Part shown: positions 9,143 to 20,478 of the stretch, piece after piece
Numbering within the stretch: position 1 is the stretch's first letter
Layout of the letters: the number at the start of each line of letters is the position of its first letter
From: Magnetococcus marinus MC-1
GTDB lineage: Bacteria; Pseudomonadota; Magnetococcia; Magnetococcales; Magnetococcaceae
Direction: 5' to 3'
Assembly: GCF_000014865.1 (NCBI RefSeq)
Contig: NC_008576.1
Span: forward strand, 1,703,501-1,767,500
Length of the DNA: 64,000 bases
Translations under genes and position numbers: made by a program
Notes under the pieces: generated by a model
Told to the model about the DNA's origin: nothing
Seen by the model: the letters and a program-made list of their open reading frames with translations, nothing else
Databases searched by the model: none

Positions 9143-11917
9143 TCATTCTGGCTCGACCGCTTCTAGGGCGGCGTGCAGGGCTCTTTCAATCCGTTGGCAG
9201 CGGTTATGGTTGAGTTTAAGGCCAAACAGGTCTTTCAGATAAAAGACATCAATGGCCTTTTCGCCATAGGTGGCAATTTTACAGGTGCTGATCTGGGCGC
9301 CCTCTTCGGTCAAGGTACGGGTTACTGCGTGCAGCAAGCCAAAGCGGTTGCGCGTGGTGATCTCCATAATGGTGTAGATCTCTGAGGCATGATGGTCCCA
9401 ATTGACCGCTGTGGGCACCATAAAGTGATCCTCTTTACGGATCTTGGGTTTGTGGGCCTTATGGGTGTCTGGGTGGAGCTTGCCACTGAGAATTTTAGCG
9501 AGGGTCTGTTTGACCATCTGCTGTTTTTCGAGGTCGGCCACAGGCTGGGCTTGCCAATCCTGGATGACAAAAATATCCAACGCCATGCCATCTTTGGTGG
9601 TATTGCCATTGGCGGATAAAATACTGATGGACTCCATCGCCAGCGCACCCGAGATGCGTGAAATCAAGCCGGGGTGATCCTGACAATAGATGAGCATATC
9701 GGTGGTATGCGAGGCAGGATTGGTGCGAAAACAGACCGCCAAGGGTTCATCAAACTTGCCATACAAACTGCGAAAATGTTCTGCCACAGCACCGGTTTCA
9801 AAACCGATAAAATAGTCGTCGTAAAAACGCTCAAGATAGGTTTCGACCTCATTGTGGGGATAATCATTCATGAGCAGTTCAAAGGTGGCCTCGCGCTGCT
9901 CAGCGGCCAGTTCTGCCATATCTTCTGGTTTAAAGAGGCCTCGCACAATAACCTGCGAGGTGACATTGTAGAGCCGCCGTAAGAGGGAGGCTTTCCACTC
10001 GCTCCAAACATTGGGTCCCACCGCGCGGATATCTGAAACGGTGAGCAGCAGTAACATATCCATATTTTCCAGGCCACCCATCTGTCGGGCAAACTGGAAG
10101 ACCGTTTCTGGATCGTTAATATCCCGCCGAAAAGCGGTGTGGGAGAAGATAAGATGGTTGCGCACCAACCAAGCAACTTGCTCGGTAGCTTGGCGATCCA
10201 GCCCCAAGCGGGGGCAGACCTCGCGGGCCATGATGGCCCCTTTGATCTCATGGTTGCCGCCACGCCCTTTGGCAATATCGTGGAACAGTACCGCCATGAG
10301 CAGCACCAAGGGGTTGCGTACCCGGCTGATGAGTTCACTGGCTAGGGGCAGCTCTTTCATTAACCGTCCAGCACGGATGGCGCGTAGCGCTTCCACCGCC
10401 AGAATACTATGTTCATCCACGGTGTAAACATGGAAAAGGTCGTGTTGGGTTTGCCCAATAATACGACCAAATTCTGGGATAAAACGGCCCAGTAGGCCGC
10501 AGTTGTTCATGCTGCGCAACGCCCACGCGACGCCATTGGGGGCGGTTAGAATATTGCGAAAAGAGGTGGTTACCCGCTCGTCAACGCGAAAAGTGCGATC
10601 AGCCAAGGCAAGGTGACCGGTTATTTGACGCAGGGCGTTTGGATGAATGGCCTCACCATGGCGCTGGGCGATCTCAAACAGGATCATCATACGCGCCGGG
10701 TCTTGTTCAAAAGCGTTAGGGCTGTCAACAGCAAGCAAGTTGCCTTCGAGCACAAAACAGTCTTCCAACGGTTGGCGTTGGAGCTCGGTATCCTTATGCT
10801 CAACGGTGTACTGATGCAAAAACACCTGACAGAGATTATGGATCTGCTTGGCGGTTTGATAGTAGCGGCGCATAAACTGCTCAACACCCAACATGCCTTC
10901 GCGGTCGCGATAGCCAAAATCCTGGGCGATGGTGAGCTGGTGGCCAAAGGTCAAGCGGTCATCGCGACGGTCGGCGGTGTAGTGTAGCGCATTGCGGATG
11001 CGCCATAAAAATTCACGGGCGCGGGTAAAGGTGGTATACTCCTCTTCCGTGATCAATTGTTGTGGAATAAGATCTTTAATGCGCATAACTTTGTAGCGGT
11101 ATTTAGCGGCCCAAAAAAGGGTGTGGATATCCCGCAGACCGCCGGGGTTTTCTTTAATATTGGGCTCCAGATAAAAGAGCGAATTGCCAAAACGTTCGTG
11201 ACGTTTGGACTGCTCCTCTAACTTCTCCTTGAGAAAACGGGCAGGGTCGGATAAAACCCGCTCTTGAAAATGCTCGCTAAAGTTTTTAAAGAGGGCGCGG
11301 TTGCCGGCGAGAAAACGCGACTCCAGCATGCTGGTGCGATTTTCAATCTCTTCATTGGCTTGGGCCATGCATTCATCTAGGGTGCGCACCGCCTGCCCGA
11401 CATCCAAGCCTAGGTCCCATAGAAAATAGAGGACCTTTTCAATCTTGTCGGTGATCTCGCTAGGGGCAGCGTCGGGTATGATAAAGAGCAGGTCGATGTC
11501 GGAATACGGGGCTAACTCACCACGGCCATAACCGCCGGTAGCCACCATGGCATAGCGCTCATCCGGGTGCTCATCCAGCGTGGCGGCCCCCTCTTCGACC
11601 GCTTGGTGGGCAATGCCGTGTACCAGGGCATGCAGCCGATTGAGCAGCAGGTCCATGACGAAGGTGTGGCCTTTGACAATACGCCGACCCGTTGCGCCGC
11701 ACTCATGTTCAATACGCAGTGCCTCGCGGCCCATTTGTAGCGCATTTTTAAAGATGTTAACCAACTCTTGTCGGCCTTTGCTCTCGAAGGGGCTGGGGCC
11801 GTGGCGGCGCACCGCATCGGTAATGGCCTCATCGAGTTCCGAAATGTTGATCAGAGGGCGTTTCGCATCTTGATGCATAATAGAGCCATTAAGGAAGGTA
11901 ATGCGCAAGGCGACCAT
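9143..11917 (-). CDS. glnD: [Protein-PII] uridylyltransferase / uridylyl-removing enzyme
   Basis: Senses glutamine and modifies or demodifies PII proteins to control nitrogen assimilation. The ~924-residue protein has the full GlnD order: a nucleotidyltransferase domain with GGYGRGEL and SDID near residues 127-140, a helical GlnD middle region, an HD domain (FHDIAKG near 550) for uridylyl removal, and two C-terminal ACT domains (about 735-800 and 840-915) for glutamine sensing. The start is ambiguous: the ATG at 11917 or one 13 codons later at 11878. Neither has a good ribosome-binding site. It is divergent from mreB across ~230 bp that must hold both promoters. Confidence 0.95.
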   Translation of the reverse strand: MVALRITFLNGSIMHQDAKRPLINISELDEAITDAVRRHGPSPFESKGRQELVNIFKNALQMGREALRIEHECGATGRRIVKGHTFVMDLLLNRLHALVHGIAHQAVEEGAATLDEHPDERYAMVATGGYGRGELAPYSDIDLLFIIPDAAPSEITDKIEKVLYFLWDLGLDVGQAVRTLDECMAQANEEIENRTSMLESRFLAGNRALFKNFSEHFQERVLSDPARFLKEKLEEQSKRHERFGNSLFYLEPNIKENPGGLRDIHTLFWAAKYRYKVMRIKDLIPQQLITEEEYTTFTRAREFLWRIRNALHYTADRRDDRLTFGHQLTIAQDFGYRDREGMLGVEQFMRRYYQTAKQIHNLCQVFLHQYTVEHKDTELQRQPLEDCFVLEGNLLAVDSPNAFEQDPARMMILFEIAQRHGEAIHPNALRQITGHLALADRTFRVDERVTTSFRNILTAPNGVAWALRSMNNCGLLGRFIPEFGRIIGQTQHDLFHVYTVDEHSILAVEALRAIRAGRLMKELPLASELISRVRNPLVLLMAVLFHDIAKGRGGNHEIKGAIMAREVCPRLGLDRQATEQVAWLVRNHLIFSHTAFRRDINDPETVFQFARQMGGLENMDMLLLLTVSDIRAVGPNVWSEWKASLLRRLYNVTSQVIVRGLFKPEDMAELAAEQREATFELLMNDYPHNEVETYLERFYDDYFIGFETGAVAEHFRSLYGKFDEPLAVCFRTNPASHTTDMLIYCQDHPGLISRISGALAMESISILSANGNTTKDGMALDIFVIQDWQAQPVADLEKQQMVKQTLAKILSGKLHPDTHKAHKPKIRKEDHFMVPTAVNWDHHASEIYTIMEITTRNRFGLLHAVTRTLTEEGAQISTCKIATYGEKAIDVFYLKDLFGLKLNHNRCQRIERALHAALEAVEPE

Positions 11918-12137
11918 AAAGGGTGCTTGAAGCGCTGGTGGGTAAGGTGTACATTCCTAGAGTTTATGTCTAAATGCGCGCGCCGCCAAGGAAGCACCGT
12001 TTTTAGACCGCTTTTCGTTGTGTTTTTTTGGGATCTCCCGGTTCGGCTACGCCCACCGGGGGGTGATTCGGTACGGTTAACTGCGGCGATATGGGCTGCG
12101 TGGCCGTTTTAGAGATGGTTTGACCCCCGTTTCCTGA

Positions 12138-13184
<1,047 letters not shown>

Positions 13185-13200
13185 TTTAGGCTAGGCTACG

Positions 13201-14124
13201 ATGCTGCCCTTGTGGAGCTTAATACGTCTACACCGACAAAGACTAACGGCCGCAACCTTTTTGTTGCTGGCCGTTTTTCTATTGTTTGTCTTGCGTGCTG
13301 ATTCGCCAGGGGTGTTGGCGTTTAAGGGGGTGCTGGCCAACCTGTTGGGTGGGATGCAACGGTTGGTGCTCTCCCCGGTGGAGGCAACCCGTGCCGCTGG
13401 CCAACGGCTGCAAGAGTTGGGGCACCTGGATGAAGAAAACCTACGCCTCAAACGGCTGCTGGCCAATGTGGGACCTATGCAGTTGCAACTGGACGAGGCG
13501 CTTAAAGAGAATCGTCGCCTGCGTCAGATTTTACGTATGTCGGTGGATCCTCACTACACCTACACGGTGGCGCGGGTGGTGGGTGACAGCTCGTCGGCTT
13601 TTTCACGGGTATTGTTGGTCAATGCCGGTGCTCAGGAGAAGGTGCGACCCGACACCCCGGCGGTTAGCCCGGCCGGTGTGGTGGGGCGGGTGGTGGCGGT
13701 GGGTACCCGTCGCAGCACGGTGCTAACCCTGCATGACATCAACTCGCGGGTGCCGGTGCAGGTGCAGCGTTCGCGCTTGCGTGCCATGGTGGCTGGGACC
13801 AACAGCAGTACTCTGGAGCTACGTTTTGTGGTCAAGGGGGGGGATATTTTGGTGGGGGATCTGCTCATTACCTCGGGTACCGGTGGGGTTTTTCCCAAAG
13901 GGGTTGGGGTTGCTCGGGTGACCTCGCTTAATCCCAATGCGGATGGGTTGTTTATGCAGGCTACCGCCCGGGCATTGGTGGATCTTGACCGCTTGGAGGA
14001 GTTGCGTCTCATGCTGCCGGTGGTGGATGCCGAACCCCTTAGTGAGGGTGAGGAGGCCACCATTACGGATCGCACCGATTTGCGCCCCTTGGGATTGCTG
14101 CCCGAGGGGACAAACACACCATGA
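13201..14124 (+). CDS. mreC: Rod shape-determining protein MreC
   Basis: A bitopic inner-membrane protein whose periplasmic part activates PBP2. There is one membrane helix at about residues 15-33, a coiled coil at about 65-105 (ENLRLKRLL and ENRRLRQIL repeats), then the beta-rich MreC domain with the conserved SPAGVVGRVV segment. The last ~35 residues form an acidic tail. At 307 residues it is of normal length. Its stop overlaps the mreD ATG by 4 bp. Confidence 0.97.
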   Translation: MLPLWSLIRLHRQRLTAATFLLLAVFLLFVLRADSPGVLAFKGVLANLLGGMQRLVLSPVEATRAAGQRLQELGHLDEENLRLKRLLANVGPMQLQLDEALKENRRLRQILRMSVDPHYTYTVARVVGDSSSAFSRVLLVNAGAQEKVRPDTPAVSPAGVVGRVVAVGTRRSTVLTLHDINSRVPVQVQRSRLRAMVAGTNSSTLELRFVVKGGDILVGDLLITSGTGGVFPKGVGVARVTSLNPNADGLFMQATARALVDLDRLEELRLMLPVVDAEPLSEGEEATITDRTDLRPLGLLPEGTNTP

Positions 14125-14636
14125 CGCTAGCAGGGAGCCTGCTGGCACCTTGGTTGCCGCTGTTAAGTCTCATGCTGGCGGTGGCGGTGCAGGAGGTGGC
14201 GTTGCCTTATCAGGCTTGGTCGGTGTTTCGTCCAGACCTGTTGTTGGTGGCGCTCTTTTATTGGCGTCTCTACCGGCCTGACCGCTGTGGACCGGGTTCT
14301 GCCTTTGGGGCAGGGGTGGCGGTGGACCTGCTCAGCGGTGGTCCCATGGGGATCAACGCTTTGAGTAAAATTTTGATTACCCTGCTGATCCGCCGTTTTG
14401 GGCCACGTTTGCGGGCGACCGATGCCATCTTTTTGGTGCCAATCCTGGCGCTGTTGTCGCTGTTGGACCAAATGATACAGTTGGGTCTAGCCACCCTGGT
14501 GCAGGGGTGGGGGGTGCGGTGGCCGCTGCTGCTGGGGCGGGTGGTCTCCACCGCGCTGGTGGCGCCGCTGGTGGTCGGGGCGCTGATCCATATTCACCGT
14601 ATCTGGCTAGGAGAGACACCTCGTGCTGGAAGATGA
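14121..14636 (+). CDS. mreD: Rod shape-determining protein MreD
   Basis: An integral membrane partner of MreC in the elongasome. 171 residues with about five hydrophobic helices and the family's GxxxGLxxDLLSGGPMGINAL-like segment (here VAVDLLSGGPMGINAL). Sequence conservation in this family is low, so the call rests on size, topology and position between mreC and mrdA. It overlaps mreC by 4 bp and mrdA by 14 bp. Confidence 0.94.
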   Translation: MTLAGSLLAPWLPLLSLMLAVAVQEVALPYQAWSVFRPDLLLVALFYWRLYRPDRCGPGSAFGAGVAVDLLSGGPMGINALSKILITLLIRRFGPRLRATDAIFLVPILALLSLLDQMIQLGLATLVQGWGVRWPLLLGRVVSTALVAPLVVGALIHIHRIWLGETPRAGR

Positions 14637-16452
14637 GTATGAACGTTTTCGCTTTGATGCCCGTAAACGGGTCTTGCTGTTGGGGGGCCTGCAAGGTGGG
14701 TTGATGCTGCTGCTGGCGGGGCGTCTGTTCCAGTTGCAGGTGCTCAAAGGTGGGGACTATAAAGATTTGGCCGAGGATAACCGGATCAGTTGGAACCCCA
14801 TACCTGCACCACGGGGGCGTATTTTGGATCGCTTTGGGCAGGTTTTGGTGGACAATGTGCCCGACTATCGGTTGCTGATCGTGCCCGAGCGGGCCGGACC
14901 GATTATGCCCTTGGTGGCGCGTCTGCGTAAGTTGGTGGATCTCAATGAAAAACAGATCAAAGGTTTGTTAAAGCAGATTAAAAGTCAACGGGCCTTTTTG
15001 CCAGTGCAGGTGCGCGATAACCTGAGCTGGGAAGAGGTGAGTCGATTGGAGGGGCGTCAACACGCTTTTCCCGGCATGATGATCCAGGCGCAAAGCCGCC
15101 GCAACTATCCTCATGGCGCCAGCGCGGCGCATCTGCTGGGCTATCTGGGTGAAGTAACCCCACGGGATCGAGAGCGCTTTCGCCGAGTGGCGTTTCGCTC
15201 GGGGGATCTGGTGGGTAAAAGTGGCATGGAGCGGGCGCTGGAAAAAAAACTACGCGGTAGTGAGGGTATTGCAGAAATCGAGGTCAATGCCGTGGGGCGA
15301 CAGGTGCGCCAACTGCGTGCCAGCCAACCTAAATCGGGTGAAGATCTGGTGCTTACCATTGATCTTGCCTTGCAGCAAGATGCCGAAAAGGCACTGGGTG
15401 ATCGCGCGGGTGGTGTGGTGGTGCTGGATCCCCGTAGTGGTGAAGTGTTGGCGATGGTAAGCTCACCCGCTTATGACCCTAACCATTTTATTCAAGGTTT
15501 TAGCAGCGAAGCCTGGGGTCAACTCATCAACGATCCGCAGCGTCCGTTGGCCAATAAGGTGCTTCAGGGGCAGTATCCCCCTGGTTCGACCTTTAAAATG
15601 GTGGTGGCACTGGCCGCACTGGATAGCGGGGTTTTGGAAGCCACGCAAAAACTCCACTGCGCGGGGTATTGGGAATATAAGGGGCACCGCTTTAATTGCT
15701 GGCATCGGGGTGGACATGGGCGGGTGGATCTTAATCAGGCCATGGCCCAATCGTGTGATGTCTATTTTTACCGGATTGCCGAAAAGGTGGGGATTGACCG
15801 CATTCATGACATGGCGGCACGTTTGGGTTTTGGGCAACCCTGCGGTATCGAGTTGGCGGGGGAGTTGCGAGGGGTTAACCCTTCGCGCCAGTGGAAACGC
15901 CAGCGTTTTCGCAAATCCTGGTTCCCAGGGGAGACATTGATAACCGCCATCGGCCAAGGCTATCTGACGGCAACACCATTACAGTTGGCCAATATGACCG
16001 CGGCGCTTGCCAATGGAGGGACCCTTTACCAGCCCTCGTTGGTTCGACCGCGCGGTGGCTACGAACCCCGCGTGTTAAACCATGCCCGGTTGGATCCAGA
16101 GCATCTGCAACTGGTGCGGGCAGCAATGGAGCAGGTCTATTATGGCTACTTGGGCACGGCCCGTAACGCGCAACCGGTAACGGTCAAGGCGGCTGGTAAG
16201 ACGGGTACTTCTCAGGTTATTGCCCACAAGGTGGATACCGTGGGCGGCAAGCCTATCCCCAGTCAGAACGAGCGTCATCAGGATCATGCCTTGTTTGTCT
16301 GTTATGCCCCGGCTGTGGACCCAGAGTTGGCCATTGCTACGGTGGTGGAGCATGGTGGGCATGGGGGCAGTGCGGCAGCACCGGTGGGACAGCGCATTAT
16401 GGATGCCTATTTTACCCGCCGCCAACAGCGCTGTGAGCGCCGCCCCGTATGA
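14623..16452 (+). CDS. mrdA: Penicillin-binding protein 2 (peptidoglycan transpeptidase)
   Basis: Cross-links peptidoglycan during elongation together with RodA. The 609-residue protein has one N-terminal membrane helix (about 17-40), a pedestal domain with the PRGRILDRFG motif, and a transpeptidase domain whose three active-site motifs are intact: STFK with Ser322, SCD with Ser377, and KTG at Lys526. The start is a GTG inside the end of mreD, with AGGAGAG seven bases upstream. Its stop overlaps the rodA ATG. Confidence 0.97.
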   Translation: MLEDEYERFRFDARKRVLLLGGLQGGLMLLLAGRLFQLQVLKGGDYKDLAEDNRISWNPIPAPRGRILDRFGQVLVDNVPDYRLLIVPERAGPIMPLVARLRKLVDLNEKQIKGLLKQIKSQRAFLPVQVRDNLSWEEVSRLEGRQHAFPGMMIQAQSRRNYPHGASAAHLLGYLGEVTPRDRERFRRVAFRSGDLVGKSGMERALEKKLRGSEGIAEIEVNAVGRQVRQLRASQPKSGEDLVLTIDLALQQDAEKALGDRAGGVVVLDPRSGEVLAMVSSPAYDPNHFIQGFSSEAWGQLINDPQRPLANKVLQGQYPPGSTFKMVVALAALDSGVLEATQKLHCAGYWEYKGHRFNCWHRGGHGRVDLNQAMAQSCDVYFYRIAEKVGIDRIHDMAARLGFGQPCGIELAGELRGVNPSRQWKRQRFRKSWFPGETLITAIGQGYLTATPLQLANMTAALANGGTLYQPSLVRPRGGYEPRVLNHARLDPEHLQLVRAAMEQVYYGYLGTARNAQPVTVKAAGKTGTSQVIAHKVDTVGGKPIPSQNERHQDHALFVCYAPAVDPELAIATVVEHGGHGGSAAAPVGQRIMDAYFTRRQQRCERRPV

Positions 16453-17603
16453 GTAGCGAAACCCGTATTAAACGCGAGGGGGTGCTCAGCGCGTCGCCCC
16501 AGCGGTTAACCTTGGACGAACGCATTTATCGCTTTCCGTGGGGGTTGCTACTGGCGCTGTTGGCGATTTTAGGCATGGGGCTTGGGGTGCTCTACTCGGC
16601 CACTGGAGGGGATGGTGAGGTGTTGTTTAAACAGGGCCTGCGGGTTGGGGTGATGTTGGCGCTGTTTTTTGCCTTGGCCCTGTCTGGGGATAAGCTGTTT
16701 CGGCATAATGCCTATGTGATCTATTTTGGGGTGCTGCTGCTGTTGGTGGCGGTGTTTGCCATGGGTCACATTGGCATGGGGGCGCGGCGCTGGATTGATC
16801 TGGGGGTGGTGCGTCTGCAACCCTCGGAGTTGATGAAAGTGGCGCTGGCCATCGCCTTGGCGCGCTGGTTTCATGATCGCAGTGTGGCCAAAAGCATAGG
16901 CTTAAAAGATCTGCTGGGTCCGGTGGTCTTAATTAGTTTGCCCCTGGTGTTTATCCTTAAACAACCCGATTTGGGAACCGCGGTGGCGGTGGCTGTGGTG
17001 GGCATGGCGGTGGTTTTTGTGGCAGGACTATCCTGGAAGGTGCTGCTGGGGGCGGTGGTGATGCTAGGGGCGGCGATGCCCATGGTGTGGAACAGTCTGC
17101 ATGATTACCAGCGTCGGCGGGTCGAGACGCTGCTCTCACCAGAGAGTGACCCGCTGGGGGCGGGGTACCATATTATTCAATCCAAAATCGCGGTGGGTTC
17201 TGGCGGTGTTTTGGGTAAAGGGTATCTGGCCGGTAGCCAAAATTTGCTCAATTTTTTGCCCGAACGACACACGGACTTTATCTTTTCGGTGTTGGCCGAG
17301 GAGTGGGGTTTTGTAGGGGCAATGGTGTTGCTGGGGCTCTATGCCATTGTGGTGGCAAGGGGGCTCTCCATCTGTATTACAGCGCGTAACCGGTTTGGTA
17401 TGTTGCTGGCGGTGGGCATGGTCACCATGCTGGGGTTGCAGGTGGTGATTAATGTTGGCATGGTGGTAGGGATGCTGCCGGTGGTGGGTATCCCCTTGCC
17501 GCTGGTAAGCTATGGGGGAAGTTCGCTGTTGACCACCATGGTGGCGATGGGACTGTTGGCCCATGTGAGCATCCATTCAAAATCGATGAGCCGAACGGTG
17601 TAA
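16449..17603 (+). CDS. rodA: Peptidoglycan glycosyltransferase RodA (SEDS family)
   Basis: Polymerises glycan strands from lipid II as the partner of PBP2. 384 residues with about ten membrane helices and a ~30-residue cytoplasmic N-terminal tail. SEDS hallmarks are visible: GARRWIDLG, LQPSELMK, KQPDLGTA, and the C-terminal GIPLPLVSYGGSS. The first four bases overlap the mrdA stop. Confidence 0.97.
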   Translation: MSSETRIKREGVLSASPQRLTLDERIYRFPWGLLLALLAILGMGLGVLYSATGGDGEVLFKQGLRVGVMLALFFALALSGDKLFRHNAYVIYFGVLLLLVAVFAMGHIGMGARRWIDLGVVRLQPSELMKVALAIALARWFHDRSVAKSIGLKDLLGPVVLISLPLVFILKQPDLGTAVAVAVVGMAVVFVAGLSWKVLLGAVVMLGAAMPMVWNSLHDYQRRRVETLLSPESDPLGAGYHIIQSKIAVGSGGVLGKGYLAGSQNLLNFLPERHTDFIFSVLAEEWGFVGAMVLLGLYAIVVARGLSICITARNRFGMLLAVGMVTMLGLQVVINVGMVVGMLPVVGIPLPLVSYGGSSLLTTMVAMGLLAHVSIHSKSMSRTV

Positions 17604-17636
17604 AGGGTAGGGCCTATGCACCACCGGGAGAGCGTA

Positions 17637-18602
17637 ATGAAATTATCGGATCTGGCCAGTCAACTACAGCTTCCTATGTATGGGGAGGATGTGCCGATCA
17701 AGGCTGTAGCCCCCGTGGAGTGGGCGGCGCAAGGGGACCTCTCCTTTGTTGGGGAGCGGAGTTTTTTAGAAAAGGGTAGGGCTGCGGCGGCCTTGCTGGT
17801 GACCGCCGAGGTGGCCGAGGCAGGGGTAGAGGGCCAACCCTATCTCATTAGTCCTGCTCCGGCATTGGATGCCGGGCGTGCAGGGGTGCTGCTGGGCATG
17901 CAGCCGTTTAGTTCTGCGGTGACGGGTGTTCATCCTACGGCGGTGGTGGATCCCAGTGCGCGGATTGGGGCGGGGGTTAGCTTGGGGCCCTATGTGGTGG
18001 TGGAGGCCGAAGCGATCTTGGGGGATGGTGTGGTATTGCACCCTGGGGTGGTGGTGCATCAACGCTGTCAGGTTGGGGCGGGTAGCATTATCCATAGTGG
18101 CGCGGTGATTGGAGCGGATGGCTTTGGTTATCAATTTGTAGAGGGCAGTCATCAACGCATTCCCCATTTTGGGTGTGTGGTGATTGAAGAGGGGGTGGAG
18201 ATTGGGGCCAATACCACCATCGACCGCGCCCGTTTTGGCGAAACCCGTATCGGGGCAGGTACACGCATCGATAATCAGGTACAAATTGGTCACAATGTGC
18301 AGGTGGGTAAACACTGTGTCATCGTTTCGCAGGTAGGGATCGCAGGCTCCTGTGTGATTGGGGACTATGTGGTGATTGCCGGTCAGGCGGGCTTGGCCCC
18401 CCATGTGGAGGTTGGGCGTGGGGCGCGTATTGCCGCCAGCACGGGACTGGCTGGGGGCAGGGTGCCGGCAGGGGAGACCTGGAGCGGTTGGTGGGGGCAA
18501 CCCCATCGTGACAGCATGTTGCAATTGAGCGCCATGCGTAAATTGCCCGCCTTTATGAAGCAAGTTAAAGCTTTTATGAAAAAAATGGAGTCCGATGCAT
18601 GA
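17637..18602 (+). CDS. lpxD: UDP-3-O-(3-hydroxyacyl)glucosamine N-acyltransferase
   Basis: Third step of lipid A synthesis. The 321-residue protein has the N-terminal uridine-binding domain, then a left-handed beta-helix of hexapeptide repeats (about residues 100-260) and a C-terminal helix. The segment [15 protein letters not shown] carries the region of the catalytic His. I chose the ATG at 17637 (reading [10 protein letters not shown]), which has GGGAGAG upstream and matches the usual family N-terminus; an in-frame ATG at 17616 would add seven residues. It follows rodA by 33 bp, and its stop overlaps the next gene by 4 bp. Confidence 0.95.
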   Translation: MKLSDLASQLQLPMYGEDVPIKAVAPVEWAAQGDLSFVGERSFLEKGRAAAALLVTAEVAEAGVEGQPYLISPAPALDAGRAGVLLGMQPFSSAVTGVHPTAVVDPSARIGAGVSLGPYVVVEAEAILGDGVVLHPGVVVHQRCQVGAGSIIHSGAVIGADGFGYQFVEGSHQRIPHFGCVVIEEGVEIGANTTIDRARFGETRIGAGTRIDNQVQIGHNVQVGKHCVIVSQVGIAGSCVIGDYVVIAGQAGLAPHVEVGRGARIAASTGLAGGRVPAGETWSGWWGQPHRDSMLQLSAMRKLPAFMKQVKAFMKKMESDA

Positions 18603-19738
18603 ACATGACCAGCCACGTACAAGCCCGCTATGCGGCGGGTGCCCAAGCTGTTGAACCCCAATTGTGTTGCCCGATCCCCTATGACCAAAACCTGTTGACG
18701 CTGCTGCCCCAGGAGATCATTGAGCGGGATTATGGTTGTGGTGATCCCTCCCGCTATGTGCGGCAGGGGGAGACGGTGCTGGATTTGGGCTCTGGAGGCG
18801 GTAAAATCTGCTACATGGCGGCTCAGTTGGTGGGGCCGGGGGGGCGGGTGATCGGGGTGGATATGACCGATGATATGCTGGCCCTGGCGCGTCACTTTCA
18901 GCCGTATATGGCCGAAAAGTTGGGGGAGGATCGGGTTCGTTTTGTGAAGGGGCAGATTCAGGATCTGGCTTTGGATCTGGACAAAGTGGCAGCCTATCTG
19001 GCCGAGCACCCCATCGGCGACCTGGAGAGCTTGCAGAGGTTTGAGGCGTGGCAGCAACAGCAGCGGGCCGAACAACCCATGATTGCCAGCAATTCGGTGG
19101 ATCTGGTGGTCTCGAACTGTGTCTTAAATTTGGTGGATGATGGGCAGAAGCAGCAATTGATGGCGGAAATTTTTCGAGTGCTCAAGCCCGGTGGCCGTGC
19201 GGCGATCTCGGATATTGTCAGTGATGCGCCGATCCCACCCTCTATGAAGGCCGATGCTGAGCTGTGGTCTGGCTGCATCTCTGGGGCGTTCGAAGAGTCG
19301 GCCTTTGGGGATGCCTTTCGAGCGGTGGGTTTTGTGGGCGTCACTTATGATAAGTGGGATGAAAAACCGTGGCGGGTGGAGGGCGGCATTGAGTTCCGTT
19401 CGGTGACGGTGCTGGCCTATAAACCACCGGTGGTGGATCCCTCGGATCAAGGCCATGGGGTCATCTATAAGGGGCCATTCACCCATGCCACCGATGAGTG
19501 GGAGAATATCTACCCCTGTGGTCAGCGTATTGCCGTCAACAAGCAGACATACGAACTGTTGGGGCAGGCGCCCTATGCGGCGCACTTTGTCCGTTTGGCC
19601 CCGCAGCACGCGCTGTTGCCAACCCCTTTTACGCTGCCCCCTGGCACGGCGCGTCCTGTTGAATTCATGCGGGGTGGCACGACCCATCTTGGCGGAGAAG
19701 CGGGCGGTAGTTGCAAGCCCGGTGGGGGCTGTTGTTGA
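18599..19738 (+). CDS. ArsM-like SAM-dependent methyltransferase (arsenite methyltransferase type)
   Basis: 379 residues. The SAM-binding motif is [16 protein letters not shown] (about residue 60). Cysteines match those needed in ArsM: Cys47 in YGCG, Cys174 in SNCVLN and Cys226 in SGCISGAF. An N-terminal CC pair and a C-terminal Cys-rich tail (CKPGGGCC) could bind metalloids. ArsM enzymes methylate trivalent arsenic. The C-terminal ~110 residues resemble the extension seen in the arsenosugar-associated branch. The gene overlaps lpxD by 4 bp and is followed at once by a TIGR04282-type gene, which supports an arsenolipid or arsenosugar role. No arsS-like radical SAM gene or arsR is in the window. 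The real substrate is unproven. Confidence 0.82.
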   Translation: MNMTSHVQARYAAGAQAVEPQLCCPIPYDQNLLTLLPQEIIERDYGCGDPSRYVRQGETVLDLGSGGGKICYMAAQLVGPGGRVIGVDMTDDMLALARHFQPYMAEKLGEDRVRFVKGQIQDLALDLDKVAAYLAEHPIGDLESLQRFEAWQQQQRAEQPMIASNSVDLVVSNCVLNLVDDGQKQQLMAEIFRVLKPGGRAAISDIVSDAPIPPSMKADAELWSGCISGAFEESAFGDAFRAVGFVGVTYDKWDEKPWRVEGGIEFRSVTVLAYKPPVVDPSDQGHGVIYKGPFTHATDEWENIYPCGQRIAVNKQTYELLGQAPYAAHFVRLAPQHALLPTPFTLPPGTARPVEFMRGGTTHLGGEAGGSCKPGGGCC

Positions 19739-19740
19739 GG

Positions 19741-20334
19741 GTGAATTTGGCTGTGCTGGCGCGGGTGCCCCAGTTGGGCCGGGTTAAAACCCGGCTAGCG
19801 GCAGAGTTGGGCCAGCAAGCCGCCTTAGAGGCCTACGGCCAACTGCTTGCCCATGTTGCCCAGCAGCTTCGCCATTGGCCCGGTGCGGTTACGCTGTGGA
19901 GCACCCCTTGTCTGGAACATCCCCTGTTTGATCAGTTTTTTCCAAGCTGTGGCCGTCGGCTGCAACCCCAAGGCGATTTAGGGGTGCGGTTGGCCCATGT
20001 GGCGGCATGGGGGGTGCAGCAGGGGGATGGGGTGTTGCTGTTGGGTGCCGATGGGGCCTCGGTCACGCCTGAACTGCTGCATCAGGCGGCGCAGGCCTTG
20101 GCTGAGGTGGATGTGGTGATGGCTCCGGCAGAGGATGGGGGTTATATTCTGCTGGGCATGAAACAGGTGCACAGTATCCTGTTTCAGGGCATAGATTGGG
20201 GCTCGCCACGGGTGGCCCAGCAGACCCGCCAAGCGGCGTCAGAAGCGGGGCTGACCCTGTGGCAGAGTGCCGTGCAGTGGGATGTGGATACGCGGGAAGA
20301 TTGGCTGCGGTTTTTGCGGATGACCAGCGGTTAA
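19741..20334 (+). CDS. DUF2064 / TIGR04282-family glycosyltransferase-like protein
   Basis: About 197 residues. The N-terminus LAVLARVPQLGRVKTRLA is the nucleotide-binding signature of this GT-A-like family, and LLGADGASVT and AEDGGYILLG are its later signatures. In the canonical family the first of these reads GxDxP; here it is GADGAS. Members are often found with arsM and arsS in arsenosugar clusters, which agrees with the gene just upstream. The start is probably the GTG at 19741, two bases after the upstream stop, preceded by GGTGGGGG. An ATG at 19711 would overlap the upstream gene by 28 bp and add an unconserved N-terminus. Sugar donor unknown. Confidence 0.82.
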   Translation: MNLAVLARVPQLGRVKTRLAAELGQQAALEAYGQLLAHVAQQLRHWPGAVTLWSTPCLEHPLFDQFFPSCGRRLQPQGDLGVRLAHVAAWGVQQGDGVLLLGADGASVTPELLHQAAQALAEVDVVMAPAEDGGYILLGMKQVHSILFQGIDWGSPRVAQQTRQAASEAGLTLWQSAVQWDVDTREDWLRFLRMTSG

Positions 20335-20478
20335 GGCAGGGTGGATAAATGGCGATAGGGCGTAGGAGGTATAGGGCGGACTAAGGGGTGGCGCTGCGTG
20401 CGGCTGAGGGGGGATTGATTTCAGGCATTATGCCAGTTTCTACTGTTGCTGTCGGTCAATTATGGCTATGATTAACGT

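Noticed and set aside
8916-9242. Several small frames on both strands near 8.9-9.2 kb
   Set aside because: Arg/Pro/Ala-rich products of GC-rich non-coding DNA, mutually overlapping and without translation signals.
17766-18563. 265-residue open frame on the minus strand across lpxD
   Set aside because: His/Thr/Asn-rich composition typical of a mirror of hexapeptide-repeat coding DNA.
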